Assembly: GCF_021432085.1 (NCBI RefSeq)
Contig: NZ_CP090366.1
Span: 3,534,001-3,598,000, forward strand
Source of the DNA: Stutzerimonas kunmingensis
GTDB taxonomy: Bacteria; Pseudomonadota; Gammaproteobacteria; Pseudomonadales; Pseudomonadaceae
DNA: 64,000 bases
Direction of reading: 5' to 3'
Of this stretch, positions 1 through 7,747 are shown in pieces. The translations under genes were made by a program, and so were the position numbers. The notes under the pieces are model-generated. The model did not search any database and was not told the origin of the DNA. It saw only the letters and a program-made list of their open reading frames with translations. Position 1 is the first letter of the stretch. Every line of letters begins with the position of its first letter.

Positions 1-24
1 CGATACGAAACGGCGGCCCTCAGT

Positions 25-312
25 TCAGCCGCGCATGGCCTCGATCAGTTCGATATAAGGTCTGGCCTGACGCTGGTTGGCGACCAGATCGATAAAGCTC
101 TGCCCTTTGCTGTCCCGGGCATCGAGGTCGTAGCCGGCGGCCACGAAGAAGCCGAGAAAGCGCTCGAAATCATCAATGCGCAGGCCGCGATAGGCCTTGA
201 TCAGCTTGTGCAGCGAAGGGGGGGTATCGTCAGCCGGTTCAGGCTGAAGAAACAGCTTGATCGACTCATCCGCGATCTCGTCGCCAATCACCTGCTTCTT
301 GTCTTTACGCAT
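25..312 (-). CDS. PA4642-family conserved hypothetical protein
   Basis: A 95-residue cytoplasmic protein of unknown function. It matches from memory the small Pseudomonas family typified by PA4642, with an N-terminal basic stretch (MRKDKKQVIGDE) and a conserved centre (LHKLIKAYRGLRIDDFERF). The ATG at 312 is chosen over an in-frame start 60 bases upstream because a GGAGG ribosome-binding site lies about five bases before it and family members begin at this methionine. There is no signal peptide or membrane segment. It reads divergently from the SulP transporter gene. The family name is recall; no function is claimed. Confidence 0.8.
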   Translation of the reverse strand: MRKDKKQVIGDEIADESIKLFLQPEPADDTPPSLHKLIKAYRGLRIDDFERFLGFFVAAGYDLDARDSKGQSFIDLVANQRQARPYIELIEAMRG

Positions 313-467
313 GCCGCCTCCGGTCCACGGGGTCTCACGGGGGCGGCAGTTTACTCCTCGCAGGCGACGCACTCAACGCGCCAGGCCGGCTTGCGACCAA
401 GGTCGTACATCGCCGCCTCGGTATACCGGGCGATCTTTCAGCACAAAGAACAAGAGCTGCCCGCGCC

Positions 468-473
468 TATAAT
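468..473 (+). promoter_or_regulatory. Putative -10 box of the SulP transporter gene
   Basis: A perfect TATAAT lies 32 bases before the ATG at 505. No convincing -35 hexamer is seen at 16-18 bp. Its position argues that the coding region begins at 505 and not at the long upstream in-frame extension. Confidence 0.45.
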
Positions 474-504
474 GGCGCCTTCGCCTACAAGGAGCGTCCC
501 AGGC

Positions 505-2235
505 ATGAAGCTTCCCCCACTGTTTGCTGCCTGGCACCAGGTCCTGCGTCTGGGCTACGGTGCCCGCGCGCTGCGCGGCGATATCAGCGCCGGCCTGACG
601 GTCGGCATCATCGCCATCCCGCTGGCCATGGCTCTGGCGATCGCCGTTGGCGTGGCGCCACAGCACGGCCTCTACACCGTACTGGTCGCCGCGCCACTGA
701 TCGCGCTGACCGGGGGATCGCGCTTCAACGTCTCCGGGCCGACAGCGGCTTTCGTGGTGATCCTGTTGCCGATCACCCAGCAGTTCGGCCTTGGCGGCCT
801 GCTGCTGTGCACCATGCTCGCCGGTCTGATCCTGATCGCACTGGGCCTGCTGCGCGCTGGACGCCTGATCGCATTCATCCCCTACCCTGTCACCCTCGGA
901 TTCACCGCGGGCATCGGCATCGTCATCGCCACTCTGCAGATCAAGGACCTGTTCGGCCTGACGCTGACCGAACAGCCACAGCACTACGTCGAGCAGGTCG
1001 GCCTGCTGCTGCGCTCGCTGCCGGGCGCCCGGCTCGGCGACGCGCTGGTAGCGGCGATCTGTCTCGCGGTGCTGATCATCTGGCCGCGCTGGGTACCGAA
1101 AGTACCCGGGCACCTGGTGGCACTGACCGTCGGTGCGCTGGCAGGTTTGCTGCTGGAATCGTCCGGATTGTCCGTGGCGACCCTTGGCGAGCGGTTCAGC
1201 TACACCGTGGACGGGATCACCCATCCGGGTATTCCACCGTTTCTCCCAGATTTCGCCTGGCCCTGGCTGCTACCCGGTCCGGATGGCCAGCCGCTGCAGC
1301 TGAGTTACGAGCTGTTCCGCGAATTGCTCGCGCCGGCGTTTGCCATCGCCATGCTCGGCGCCATCGAGTCGCTGCTTTGCGCCGTGGTCGCCGACGGCAT
1401 GACCGGCAGCAACCACGAGCCCAACGGCGAGCTGATCGGCCAGGGGCTGGGCAATCTGGTCGCCCCGCTGTTCGGCGGCATCACCGCGACCGCAGCGATC
1501 GCCCGCAGCGCCACGAATGTCCGGGCCGGGGCGTTCTCGCCGCTGGCAGCAATGATTCATGCGGGTGTGGTGCTGGTCGCAGTGCTCTGGCTGGCGCCGC
1601 TATTCAGTTACCTGCCCATGGCGGCACTGGCGGCGTTGCTGGTGATGGTGGCGTGGAACATGAGCGAAGCGCCGCACGTGCTGCACGTATTGCGCATTGC
1701 ACCGCGCAGCGATGTGCTGGTGCTGCTGACCTGCCTGACACTCACCGTGCTGTTCGACATGGTGCTGGCCGTCGGGGTCGGGCTGCTGCTGGCAGCCGGG
1801 CTGTTCATAAAGCGCATGAGCGAGCTGACCGACACCACCGCTCTCTCGCGCGAGCAACGGCACATCCTCCAGGACATGCCTGAGCACGTGGCGACCTACG
1901 CGATCCGTGGGCCGCTGTTCTTCGGCGCGGCGGAAAAGGCGCTGGGCGCCCTGCGGCGCTTCAATCCCGAGGTGAAGGTGGTGATCGTCGACATCAGCGC
2001 GGTGCCGATGCTGGACATGACCGCGCTGGCATCGCTGGAAAACGTGCTGGTGGATTACCGCCGACTGGGGGTCACGCTGATCCTGAGCGGCAGCAATGCG
2101 CGCGTCCGCCTGAAATTGCGCCGCGCCGGCATTCACCGCCTGCAGGGGCATCTGCTGTATGTGCGCAACCTGAGTCAGGCCCGCGAGAAAGCACTGCGCC
2201 TGTTGCGCCCGGAGCCGGGCGAGGCCCCCGCCTGA
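505..2235 (+). CDS. SulP family inorganic anion / dicarboxylate transporter (DauA-like)
   Basis: A 576-residue inner-membrane secondary transporter of the SLC26/SulP family. Members move sulfate, bicarbonate or C4-dicarboxylates. The N-terminal two thirds is a run of hydrophobic helices beginning near residue 30 (AGLTVGIIAIPLAMALA, GVAPQHGLYT), as in SulP proteins. A cytoplasmic STAS domain occupies roughly residues 430-565 and includes VVIVDISAVPMLDMTALASL near residue 492. The start at ATG 505 is supported by AAGGAG at 488-493 and a TATAAT at 468; the frame is open to 208, but that extension lacks family likeness. Substrate cannot be read from the sequence. There is no adjacent carbonic anhydrase gene, so bicarbonate transport is not favoured by context. 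Confidence 0.85.
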   Translation: MKLPPLFAAWHQVLRLGYGARALRGDISAGLTVGIIAIPLAMALAIAVGVAPQHGLYTVLVAAPLIALTGGSRFNVSGPTAAFVVILLPITQQFGLGGLLLCTMLAGLILIALGLLRAGRLIAFIPYPVTLGFTAGIGIVIATLQIKDLFGLTLTEQPQHYVEQVGLLLRSLPGARLGDALVAAICLAVLIIWPRWVPKVPGHLVALTVGALAGLLLESSGLSVATLGERFSYTVDGITHPGIPPFLPDFAWPWLLPGPDGQPLQLSYELFRELLAPAFAIAMLGAIESLLCAVVADGMTGSNHEPNGELIGQGLGNLVAPLFGGITATAAIARSATNVRAGAFSPLAAMIHAGVVLVAVLWLAPLFSYLPMAALAALLVMVAWNMSEAPHVLHVLRIAPRSDVLVLLTCLTLTVLFDMVLAVGVGLLLAAGLFIKRMSELTDTTALSREQRHILQDMPEHVATYAIRGPLFFGAAEKALGALRRFNPEVKVVIVDISAVPMLDMTALASLENVLVDYRRLGVTLILSGSNARVRLKLRRAGIHRLQGHLLYVRNLSQAREKALRLLRPEPGEAPA

Positions 2236-2237
2236 AT

Positions 2238-2262
2238 GCGCTGCCGGATTGCCCGGCAGCGC
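2238..2262. terminator. Hairpin between convergent genes
   Basis: A perfect 10-bp stem GCGCTGCCGG/CCGGCAGCGC with a 5-base loop sits three bases after the SulP stop and 10 bases before the stop of the convergent dehydrogenase gene. There is no strong U-run on either side, so it is a plausible bidirectional terminator or barrier only. Confidence 0.6.
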
Positions 2263-2272
2263 AAGTCATAGG

Positions 2273-3184
2273 TCAGCCTGCGTATTTTTGCAGGTTGGCC
2301 ATCATCTCCTTCAACGCTTCCATGTTGTCGGCCGGGTGCGCGGCATTCTCGAAATTGCAGATCTGCTGCCACTGAGCCGCGACGTCCTCGGCATCGAAGC
2401 CGGCCTGCGGGTCGAAGCCGACGCCAAGGCTGCGTTCCCAGCGCACCTTGCCCATCCAGCCGCCCCCCACCTCGAACAGGCCGGAGGTTTCCTGGCACTG
2501 CTCGCTAGCCAGATACACCACCAACGGACTCACCAGTTCGGGTTTGAGCTGCTCGAACACCTGCGGCGGAATCAGCCCCTCGGTCATCCGCGTGCCGCCG
2601 GTGGGCGCGATGGCGTTGACCAGCACATTGTTCTTGCGCCCTTCCAGCGCCAGCGTACGGGTCAGGCCGTACAGACCGAGCTTGGCCATGCCGTAGTTCG
2701 ACTGCCCGAAGTTGCCATAGATGCCGGAGGTCGAAGCGGTGAAGATCACCCGCCCGTAGTTCTGTTCGCGCATGTGTGGCCAGGCGGCACGGGTGACCTT
2801 GTAGGCACCCTCTACATGCACCCGATAGACCAGATCCCAGTCGGCGTCTTCCATCTTGTGGAAGGTCTTGTCGCGCAGGATGCCGGCGTTGTTCACCACC
2901 ACATCGATGCGGCCGAAGGAATCGAGGGCCTGCTGCACGATGCGATCGCCATCGGTTACTGAATCATGATTGGCGACAGCGGTACCGCCCGCCTGGCGAA
3001 TTTCCTCCACCACCCGGTCGGCGGCGGAGCTGTTGGCTCCATCGCCCTGAGTGCTGCCGCCCAGATCGTTAACCACGACCTTCGCACCGTGGCGGGCGAA
3101 CAGCAGCGCGTGCGCCCGCCCGAGCCCGCCGCCGGCTCCGGTCACGATCACTACCTTGTCTTCGAAGCGGATGGCATCAGTCAT
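2273..3184 (-). CDS. Short-chain dehydrogenase resembling the 3-hydroxyacyl-CoA dehydrogenase domain of peroxisomal MFE-2
   Basis: A 303-residue NAD(P)-dependent SDR. Visible motifs are the Rossmann glycine motif TGAGGGLG (residues 15-22), NNAG (98-101), catalytic serine region TASTSG (149-154) and YGMAK with Tyr164/Lys168. The N-terminal lay-out (VVNDLGGSTQGDGANSSAAD) and C-terminal tail (GKVRWERSLG) are typical of the dehydrogenase unit of 17-beta-HSD type 4 / multifunctional enzyme type 2. In eukaryotes that unit is fused to a hydratase; here it stands alone. It probably oxidises a 3-hydroxyacyl-CoA or a steroid-like alcohol, but substrate is not shown. No beta-oxidation partner lies next to it. 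Confidence 0.85.
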   Translation of the reverse strand: MTDAIRFEDKVVIVTGAGGGLGRAHALLFARHGAKVVVNDLGGSTQGDGANSSAADRVVEEIRQAGGTAVANHDSVTDGDRIVQQALDSFGRIDVVVNNAGILRDKTFHKMEDADWDLVYRVHVEGAYKVTRAAWPHMREQNYGRVIFTASTSGIYGNFGQSNYGMAKLGLYGLTRTLALEGRKNNVLVNAIAPTGGTRMTEGLIPPQVFEQLKPELVSPLVVYLASEQCQETSGLFEVGGGWMGKVRWERSLGVGFDPQAGFDAEDVAAQWQQICNFENAAHPADNMEALKEMMANLQKYAG

Positions 3185-3398
3185 GCGTACTCCCTCAGCG
3201 GTCTTGGATGAATTCAGGAGCGCCGAGTGTCGATCAGGCGCCGGGACCCGACAACCAACCGCCCGGAAATGAATGCCAGTGCATAAGAGTCGAGGATGGG
3301 CTGCTCCGACGCCAATGTTCTGGACGTTTTTTATTCATACCGCCGACAGCCGTGCCATCACTGGCCCGGCGGCGTATTTGCCCAAACAACTCACAGCG

Positions 3399-3422
3399 TT
3401 ATCCACAGCCATCGTGGATAAC
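3399..3422. other. DnaA-box pair, short spacing
   Basis: TTATCCACA at 3399-3407 is the exact DnaA consensus. It is followed by CGTGGATAA at 3414-3422 in inverted orientation, one mismatch from TGTGGATAA. The gap is 6 bases, unlike the three other pairs in this region. Confidence 0.55.
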
Positions 3423-3585
3423 TGATGCGATCACTACCATCGTGAAACGGCACCGCACACATTGCCTATTAACGTGCGAGGCCTTCTGTTATGCGGCCTG
3501 TGGTCGCATCAAGCGGGACTGAGCAAAAAACGCACATACTGCTGGAAGTCCCGCACCGCTTCGCCTAGAGCAGACCTTCCCAAGG

Positions 3586-3620
3586 TTATCCACAGAACCG
3601 CACACACATATCGGGGATAA
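3586..3620. other. DnaA-box pair, 17-base gap (copy 1)
   Basis: TTATCCACA at 3586-3594 is followed after exactly 17 bases by the degenerate inverted box CGGGGATAA at 3612-3620. The geometry is identical to the pairs at 4549 and 4721. Confidence 0.55.
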
Positions 3621-3666
3621 ATGAAGCGGCAAATAGCGCAAGTGCTATCACGGCAATGTCGAGAAT

Positions 3667-3696
3667 CTAAGAGCGCTGGGAGCGCCCTGTTCTTAG
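3667..3696. other. Stem-loop before the small ORF
   Basis: CTAAGA and TCTTAG flank an inner GCGCT-GGG-AGCGC hairpin, with extra unpaired bases (CCTGT) on the 3' side. There is no U-run. It may be a leader structure or an operator; role unknown. Confidence 0.35.
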
Positions 3697-3728
3697 CATG
3701 AGTGCATCAACCGACGGAGAGATCGTCC

Positions 3729-3806
3729 ATGTCCAGTCGCAATCTGCTCGAGAGCCTGTTTGCCAATTACGCGTGCGCCAGTGGAGGTGCATTGAACGGC
3801 CGCTGA
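3729..3806 (+). CDS. Possible 25-residue small ORF upstream of the LOG gene
   Basis: An ATG at 3729 with GGAG at 3716-3719 (nine-base spacing) opens a frame of 25 codons reading MSSRNLLESLFANYACASGG and a few more residues, ending with TGA at 3804-3806. It lies 72 bases before the LOG-family gene on the same strand. The composition resembles a real peptide, but length alone gives no statistical support. It could be a small protein, a leader peptide or chance. Confidence 0.3.
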   Translation: MSSRNLLESLFANYACASGGALNGR

Positions 3807-3878
3807 CATCGCCGAGCACGCTTGGCCGTTCGTCCATGCCCGCGTACCCTTCCGCCAGCCCTAAGAGCGGAGTAAACG

Positions 3879-4466
3879 ATGACCTTGCGTTCCATTTGCG
3901 TTTTCTGCGGCGCCAGCCGTGGTTCGAATCCCATCTATGAACAAGCAGCCCAGGATCTCGGCCGCACCCTTGCGGCCAACGGCATCCGGCTGATCTACGG
4001 CGGCGGCGCCGTCGGCCTGATGGGGGTGGTGGCAGACGCCACCATGGCTGCCGGCGGCGAGGTGATCGGCATCATTCCGCAGAGCCTGAAAGATGCCGAG
4101 GTCGGCCACACCGGCCTCACTCGGTTGGAAGTGGTCGACGGCATGCACGCCCGCAAGGCGCGGATGGCAGAGCTCGCGGATGCCTTCATCGCTTTACCTG
4201 GCGGGCTGGGTACGCTGGAGGAGCTTTTCGAGGTCTGGACCTGGGGTCAGCTTGGCTATCACCCCAAACCGCTCGGGTTGCTGGACGTCAACCACTTCTA
4301 CAGCAAGCTCAGTCATTTCCTCGATCACCTCGTCGAAGAGGGATTCGTCCGCTCCCAGCACCGCGAGATGTTGCAACGTAGTGACGAGTCGCAGGCGCTC
4401 ATAGAGTTGCTGGATGCCTGGCAACCGCCTACTCATAGTCGCTGGGCCAAAAATTCGCCGCTGTGA
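3879..4466 (+). CDS. LOG family protein, cytokinin riboside 5'-monophosphate phosphoribohydrolase (TIGR00730)
   Basis: A 195-residue cytoplasmic enzyme of the LOG/lysine-decarboxylase-like fold. Family members hydrolyse nucleoside 5'-monophosphates, including cytokinin ribotides and AMP, to free base and ribose 5-phosphate. Diagnostic motifs are GGGAVGLMG (residues 41-49), the MHARKARM helix (89-96) and the catalytic PGGLGTLEE (107-115). GGAG lies seven bases before the ATG. The gene is flanked on both sides by DnaA-box pairs, which is a feature of the locus and not of the protein family. The natural substrate in bacteria is not settled. Confidence 0.9.
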   Translation: MTLRSICVFCGASRGSNPIYEQAAQDLGRTLAANGIRLIYGGGAVGLMGVVADATMAAGGEVIGIIPQSLKDAEVGHTGLTRLEVVDGMHARKARMAELADAFIALPGGLGTLEELFEVWTWGQLGYHPKPLGLLDVNHFYSKLSHFLDHLVEEGFVRSQHREMLQRSDESQALIELLDAWQPPTHSRWAKNSPL

Positions 4467-4548
4467 TCTGGCTGAATCCAGCTGATCAAATTTCACCCTC
4501 CGAGCTGTAGCCCACGCATCAAGCGGGCCGCAGCTCTGCCTCCCCATG

Positions 4549-4583
4549 TTATCCACATGCGCATCCACAGCAAAAGTGGATAA
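4549..4583. other. DnaA-box pair, 17-base gap (copy 2)
   Basis: TTATCCACA at 4549-4557 and AGTGGATAA at 4575-4583 in inverted orientation. Within the gap the heptamer CCACAGC begins 16 bases after the first base of the left box, the same place as in the copy at 4721. Confidence 0.6.
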
Positions 4584-4720
4584 GCGCTCGCTTCGACCTG
4601 TTGTGTTACGCATGTGCGGGCAATACGACGTTTTAGAAGCCTTGAACCTGCGAACGTACAATTTTCGATCAATAGGCTCGATCGCTAGTGCCGCTAGGGC
4701 TGTAGCAAGCAGCTAAATGG

Positions 4721-4755
4721 TTATCCACAACTCGGCCCACAGCTGTAGTGGATAA
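4721..4755. other. DnaA-box pair, 17-base gap (copy 3)
   Basis: TTATCCACA at 4721-4729 and AGTGGATAA at 4747-4755. The layout is left box, 7 bases, CCACAGC, 3 bases, inverted right box, matching the copy at 4549 position for position. Confidence 0.6.
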
Positions 4756-4871
4756 GGTAGCCGAACGAATCGAACGCGCTGGACTCAACAAAAGCATCGC
4801 TCGTCTAATTCCTAGGCTTACACCATGGGTGCATCAACAAGGCTTCAATCGCTGCATCAGGGCAGACGTCC

Positions 4872-5348
4872 ATGAGCGGGCTGGCCCTGACAATGGTGGC
4901 GTTCGTCATCTTCGTGCTGGTTTTCTTCGTCAAGAACCGGCAGCTCAACCATCCCGCGCTGCAATATCCCTATCGCCTCAAGGCGTCACTGTTCTCGCCA
5001 GCGGAACGCGAGCTGCTGGAAATGCTGCAACGCACGGTCGGCGAGCGCTATCTGATCTTCCCCAAGGTAAGCGTCGCCGACGTTGTGGAAGTCACCGCCA
5101 TCGCTCGACGGGCGTACTGGTACCGCGCCACCAACCGCATCGCGGCCACGCGCTTCGATTTCGTGCTGTGCGACAGGGCCGATCTGCAGCCGGTCTGCGT
5201 CATGAACCTGCACGACCCTGACACCGATGAGGAATTCATGGATCGACTGTGCGAGACGGTCGGGTTGCCGCAGGTCCGCCTGCCAGCGGATGCAGCGCGC
5301 TCCTATAGCGATGTCCGGGAAGCCATCGAGTCGGCGCTGCAGCCCTGA
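4872..5348 (+). CDS. DUF2726 domain membrane-anchored protein
   Basis: A 158-residue protein with one N-terminal hydrophobic helix (about residues 3-20, ending VFFVKNRQ) and a soluble domain. The domain resembles DUF2726: it starts SLFSPAERELLEMLQ, continues with FPKVSVADVVEV, and has a FDFVLCDRADLQPVCVMNL core like a restriction-endonuclease-type fold. I recall that fold relation for the family but cannot show it here. The ATG at 4872 fits the membrane anchor. Function is unknown. Confidence 0.75.
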   Translation: MSGLALTMVAFVIFVLVFFVKNRQLNHPALQYPYRLKASLFSPAERELLEMLQRTVGERYLIFPKVSVADVVEVTAIARRAYWYRATNRIAATRFDFVLCDRADLQPVCVMNLHDPDTDEEFMDRLCETVGLPQVRLPADAARSYSDVREAIESALQP

Positions 5349-5466
5349 TCGACCGCTGGCGGGAATGAGCGCAGCAGCGGACGGTCACAAGTCTGCATGA
5401 CGTACCCATGCTGCGCAGTACCGCTGCGGAGACATCCGCAATCGACCACCGGCTACGAGTGACACT

Positions 5467-5952
5467 ATGAAATACGCCCTCCCCCTGCTGCTTTCCCTCG
5501 CCCCGCAGGCTGCGCTGGCGGACGACCCGACCTGTCATGGCACCAACGAAGCGCAGGTCGCCGCGCTTTTCGATCGCTGGAACGAAGATGTGCAATCAGG
5601 CGATCCAAAACGCGTGGTGGAAAACTACGCACCTGACTCGATGCTGCTGCCTACCGTGTCCAACACGCCGCGGCAGACGGCGGAAGCCAAGCTCGACTAC
5701 TTCGAGCACTTTCTGGCGCTGAAACCGAAGGGCGAAGTTGTCTCGCGAATGATCATGATCGACTGCAACAGCGCGCTCGATACCGGGCTCTACAGCTTCA
5801 AGCTGGGCGACGGCAAGACGGTGCCGGCGCGTTATACCTTTACCTACAAGTGGTTCGCCGACGCCGGACAGTGGCTGATCACCAGTCACCACTCATCGGC
5901 GATGCCAGAGCAGCCCGAGGCGGTACAGCAGGTGATCGAAGAGAGCGACTGA
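5467..5952 (+). CDS. SgcJ/EcaC-type (DUF4440, SnoaL-like) periplasmic protein
   Basis: A 161-residue protein with a clear signal peptide: MKYALPLLLSLAPQAALA, cleavage expected around residue 18 before DDPTC. The mature part has the cone-shaped NTF2/SnoaL pattern: VAALFDRWNEDVQSGDPKRV, then YAPDSMLLPT, and a strand-rich end GQWLITSHHSSAMP. These match the SgcJ/EcaC and CaMKII-association-like family, in which HHSS near the end is common. Catalysis is not established for such stand-alone proteins. A GC-rich hairpin follows the gene. Confidence 0.75.
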   Translation: MKYALPLLLSLAPQAALADDPTCHGTNEAQVAALFDRWNEDVQSGDPKRVVENYAPDSMLLPTVSNTPRQTAEAKLDYFEHFLALKPKGEVVSRMIMIDCNSALDTGLYSFKLGDGKTVPARYTFTYKWFADAGQWLITSHHSSAMPEQPEAVQQVIEESD

Positions 5953-5993
5953 TCGTCCTGCGAAATACGCCAAACAGGGGCGCCTTGCCACAC

Positions 5994-6012
5994 CAGCGGG
6001 GCGCGCCCGCTG
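5994..6012 (+). terminator. GC-rich hairpin after the SnoaL-like gene
   Basis: CAGCGGG and CCCGCTG pair around a GCGCG loop, 41 bases after the stop codon. There is no U-run, so it is at best a Rho-assisted or 3'-end-protecting structure. Confidence 0.35.
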
Positions 6013-6116
6013 TACCATCCGCCCTCGACAAGCGAAGGGTCTCGACCGCGGGCTTGCACCAGCCCGCCTGTGCTCGATACTTCTGATAAGCACGCCGTAT
6101 CCGGACCCGAACCATC

Positions 6117-7139
6117 ATGCAACTCAAGCCGCTGTTATCACGCCTGTTCGACCTGGCCAGCCGCCTGATTCGGCGCTATCCAGGTACGGTTGCGCTGTTC
6201 GGATTCGTTTCCGGGGTGGCGAGTTTCGTTCTGGTGGAACGCCACGCCGGCCTGGCCAAGGTGGTCGCCCTGGTGATGCTGGTGAGCTGGCTCTGGCTGG
6301 TGCTGGAGTCGAGCCTACGGCGCAGCCTGCAGCGCTGGTTCGGCTGGCAGGTGCCACGACCGCTGCTGCGCTATGCCACCCAGATGGTGCATCAGGAAAG
6401 CCTGTTCTTCATCATTCCGTTCTTTGCCATCACCACCACCTGGAACAGCGGACAAGCCCTGTTCACCGGCCTGCTTGGCGCCGCCGCGCTCGTTTCGCTG
6501 ATCGATCCGCTGTACTACAAATGGCTGGCACCGCGGCGCTGGGTCTACCTGGGGTTTCACGCGCTGACGCTGTTCGCCGTCCTGCTGACCGCGTTGCCGA
6601 TCATCCTTCATCTGTCCACCCCGCAGAGTTATCAACTGGCGCTGGGCGTCGCAGTAATGCTGGCCCTGCCGAGCCTCAGCGGACTGTTTCCCCGCTCGAA
6701 CTGGCGCACGTGGCCCGGCATCCTGTTGCTGGCGGTGGCGCTGGGTGCCGCAGGTTGGCTGGGACGGACCTGGGTACCGCCGGCAACCCTGTGGCTGACC
6801 GATGTCGCCGTGACCATGAGCCTCGATGATCGGCAACGCAAACCCGGTAAGGGGCTGCGCGAAATCACCAGCGCAGAACTGCACGCAAATGGCCTCTACG
6901 CCTATACCGCCATCAACGCACCGCGCGGCCTGAAGGAGCGCATCTTCCACGAGTGGACCCACAACGGCCGGCGCGTCGACCGTATCGCCCTGGAGATCAG
7001 CGGCGGCCGCGAAGCCGGTTACCGCGCCTGGACCCACAAGCGCAACTTCCCGGAGAAATCATCGGGCCGCTGGCGAGTACGTGTCGTTACCGAAGCAGGC
7101 CAGATGATCGGCATGCTGCGTTTCCAGGTCACCGATTAG
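6117..7139 (+). CDS. DUF5924/DUF2914 integral membrane protein
   Basis: A 340-residue protein. Residues 1 to about 235 contain six to eight hydrophobic helices (for example ALFGFVSGVASFVLVERHAG and ESLFFIIPFFAITTTW). The C-terminal third, about 245-340, is a soluble DUF2914-type domain with ELHANGLYAYTAINAPRGLKE, HEWTHNGRRVD and SGRWRVRVVTEAGQMIGMLRF. The domain names are recalled from the family. This arrangement is common as a single hypothetical protein in Pseudomonas. Its role is unknown; the extracytoplasmic C-terminal domain suggests ligand binding at the membrane surface. Confidence 0.8.
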   Translation: MQLKPLLSRLFDLASRLIRRYPGTVALFGFVSGVASFVLVERHAGLAKVVALVMLVSWLWLVLESSLRRSLQRWFGWQVPRPLLRYATQMVHQESLFFIIPFFAITTTWNSGQALFTGLLGAAALVSLIDPLYYKWLAPRRWVYLGFHALTLFAVLLTALPIILHLSTPQSYQLALGVAVMLALPSLSGLFPRSNWRTWPGILLLAVALGAAGWLGRTWVPPATLWLTDVAVTMSLDDRQRKPGKGLREITSAELHANGLYAYTAINAPRGLKERIFHEWTHNGRRVDRIALEISGGREAGYRAWTHKRNFPEKSSGRWRVRVVTEAGQMIGMLRFQVTD

Positions 7140-7196
7140 CGAACCCCCCGCCGCCTCGCGTATCCAAATCAGAACCAGCCTGGCTTGGAGAAGGAC

Positions 7197-7715
7197 ATGG
7201 AGTGGTGGGCGAGCATCTCCTACACCATCGCGTCGGAGTTCTCCGACATCACCGACCTGGAGGACGCGACCCGCGTCAGTAGCCGTCTGCTGATCGCGTC
7301 GATTCTCGGCGGCCTGCTCGGCTATGAACGCGAGCGCCGACGCAAGGCCGCCGGCTTGCGCACCCATATGCTGGTTGCGCTTGGGGCAGCGTTGTTCGTA
7401 CTGGTGCCGGTGCAGGCGGGCATGAGCCTCGAGGACATTTCCCGAGTGATTCAGGGCCTGGTTACCGGTATTGGCTTTCTCGGAGCCGGGACTATCCTCA
7501 AGGGCGACTCCGCGGAAGACGTCAAGGGCTTGACCACCGCCGCGGGCATCTGGCTTACGGCCGCGATCGGTGTCGCCGTCGGCCTCGGGCATGAAGCAAC
7601 GGCCGTAATGAGCACGCTGTTGGCGCTGGCGATCTTTGCTTTGATGCCACGGCTGGAGCGGCATACTGCCCTGCGTGCCGCGCGCAAGCGTCGCCACCCG
7701 GACCAGCCGCGCTAA
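7197..7715 (+). CDS. MgtC/SapB family protein
   Basis: A 172-residue inner-membrane protein of the MgtC family. It shows the conserved [28 protein letters not shown] segment near residue 40 and the [17 protein letters not shown] segment near residue 90. MgtC proteins are linked to growth under low magnesium and to survival in hosts. The ATG at 7197 is preferred to an in-frame TTG at 7185 because GGAG precedes it by six bases. There is no mgtB ATPase next to it and no long regulatory leader like the Salmonella mgtCBR leader, so Mg2+-responsive attenuation is not supported here. Confidence 0.9.
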   Translation: MEWWASISYTIASEFSDITDLEDATRVSSRLLIASILGGLLGYERERRRKAAGLRTHMLVALGAALFVLVPVQAGMSLEDISRVIQGLVTGIGFLGAGTILKGDSAEDVKGLTTAAGIWLTAAIGVAVGLGHEATAVMSTLLALAIFALMPRLERHTALRAARKRRHPDQPR

Positions 7716-7747
7716 CAAACGCCACTCCACTGCCCAAGGATTTCGCC

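Larger units (their letters stand above)
3185..3728. other. Intergenic region with DnaA-box-like pairs
   Basis: This 544-base gap has no ORF I would support. It contains two pairs of DnaA-box-like 9-mers (listed separately), a short inverted repeat ATAGC/GCTAT around 3633-3648 and a hairpin at 3667-3696. The 5' part should contain the promoter of the minus-strand dehydrogenase gene, but I see no clear hexamers. Confidence 0.5.
4467..4871. other. Intergenic region with two identical-geometry DnaA-box pairs
   Basis: This 405-base gap between the LOG gene and the DUF2726 gene has no ORF with family likeness; an open frame on the plus strand runs through it but overlaps the DUF2726 start out of frame. 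It contains the box pairs at 4549 and 4721 and is otherwise AT-richer than its neighbours around 4615-4680. Confidence 0.5.

Noticed and set aside
208-504. Long N-terminal extension of the SulP frame
   Set aside because: It has no transporter likeness, overlaps the opposite-strand small gene, and a -10 box and ribosome-binding site lie inside or after it just before the ATG at 505.
3399-4755. Second chromosomal origin or plasmid origin
   Set aside because: The DnaA-box pairs lack a clear AT-rich unwinding element, and there is no dnaA, dnaN, gidA or rep gene, so an origin is not supported; a control locus is the more cautious reading.
4748-5221. Plus-strand frame overlapping the DUF2726 gene
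   Set aside because: It overlaps the better-supported DUF2726 frame, starts inside a DnaA-box pair and has the Arg/Pro/Gly-rich look of an out-of-frame shadow.
7140-7196. MgtC-type Mg2+-sensing leader
   Set aside because: The gap before mgtC is only 57 bases and lacks a leader ORF or alternative stem-loops.
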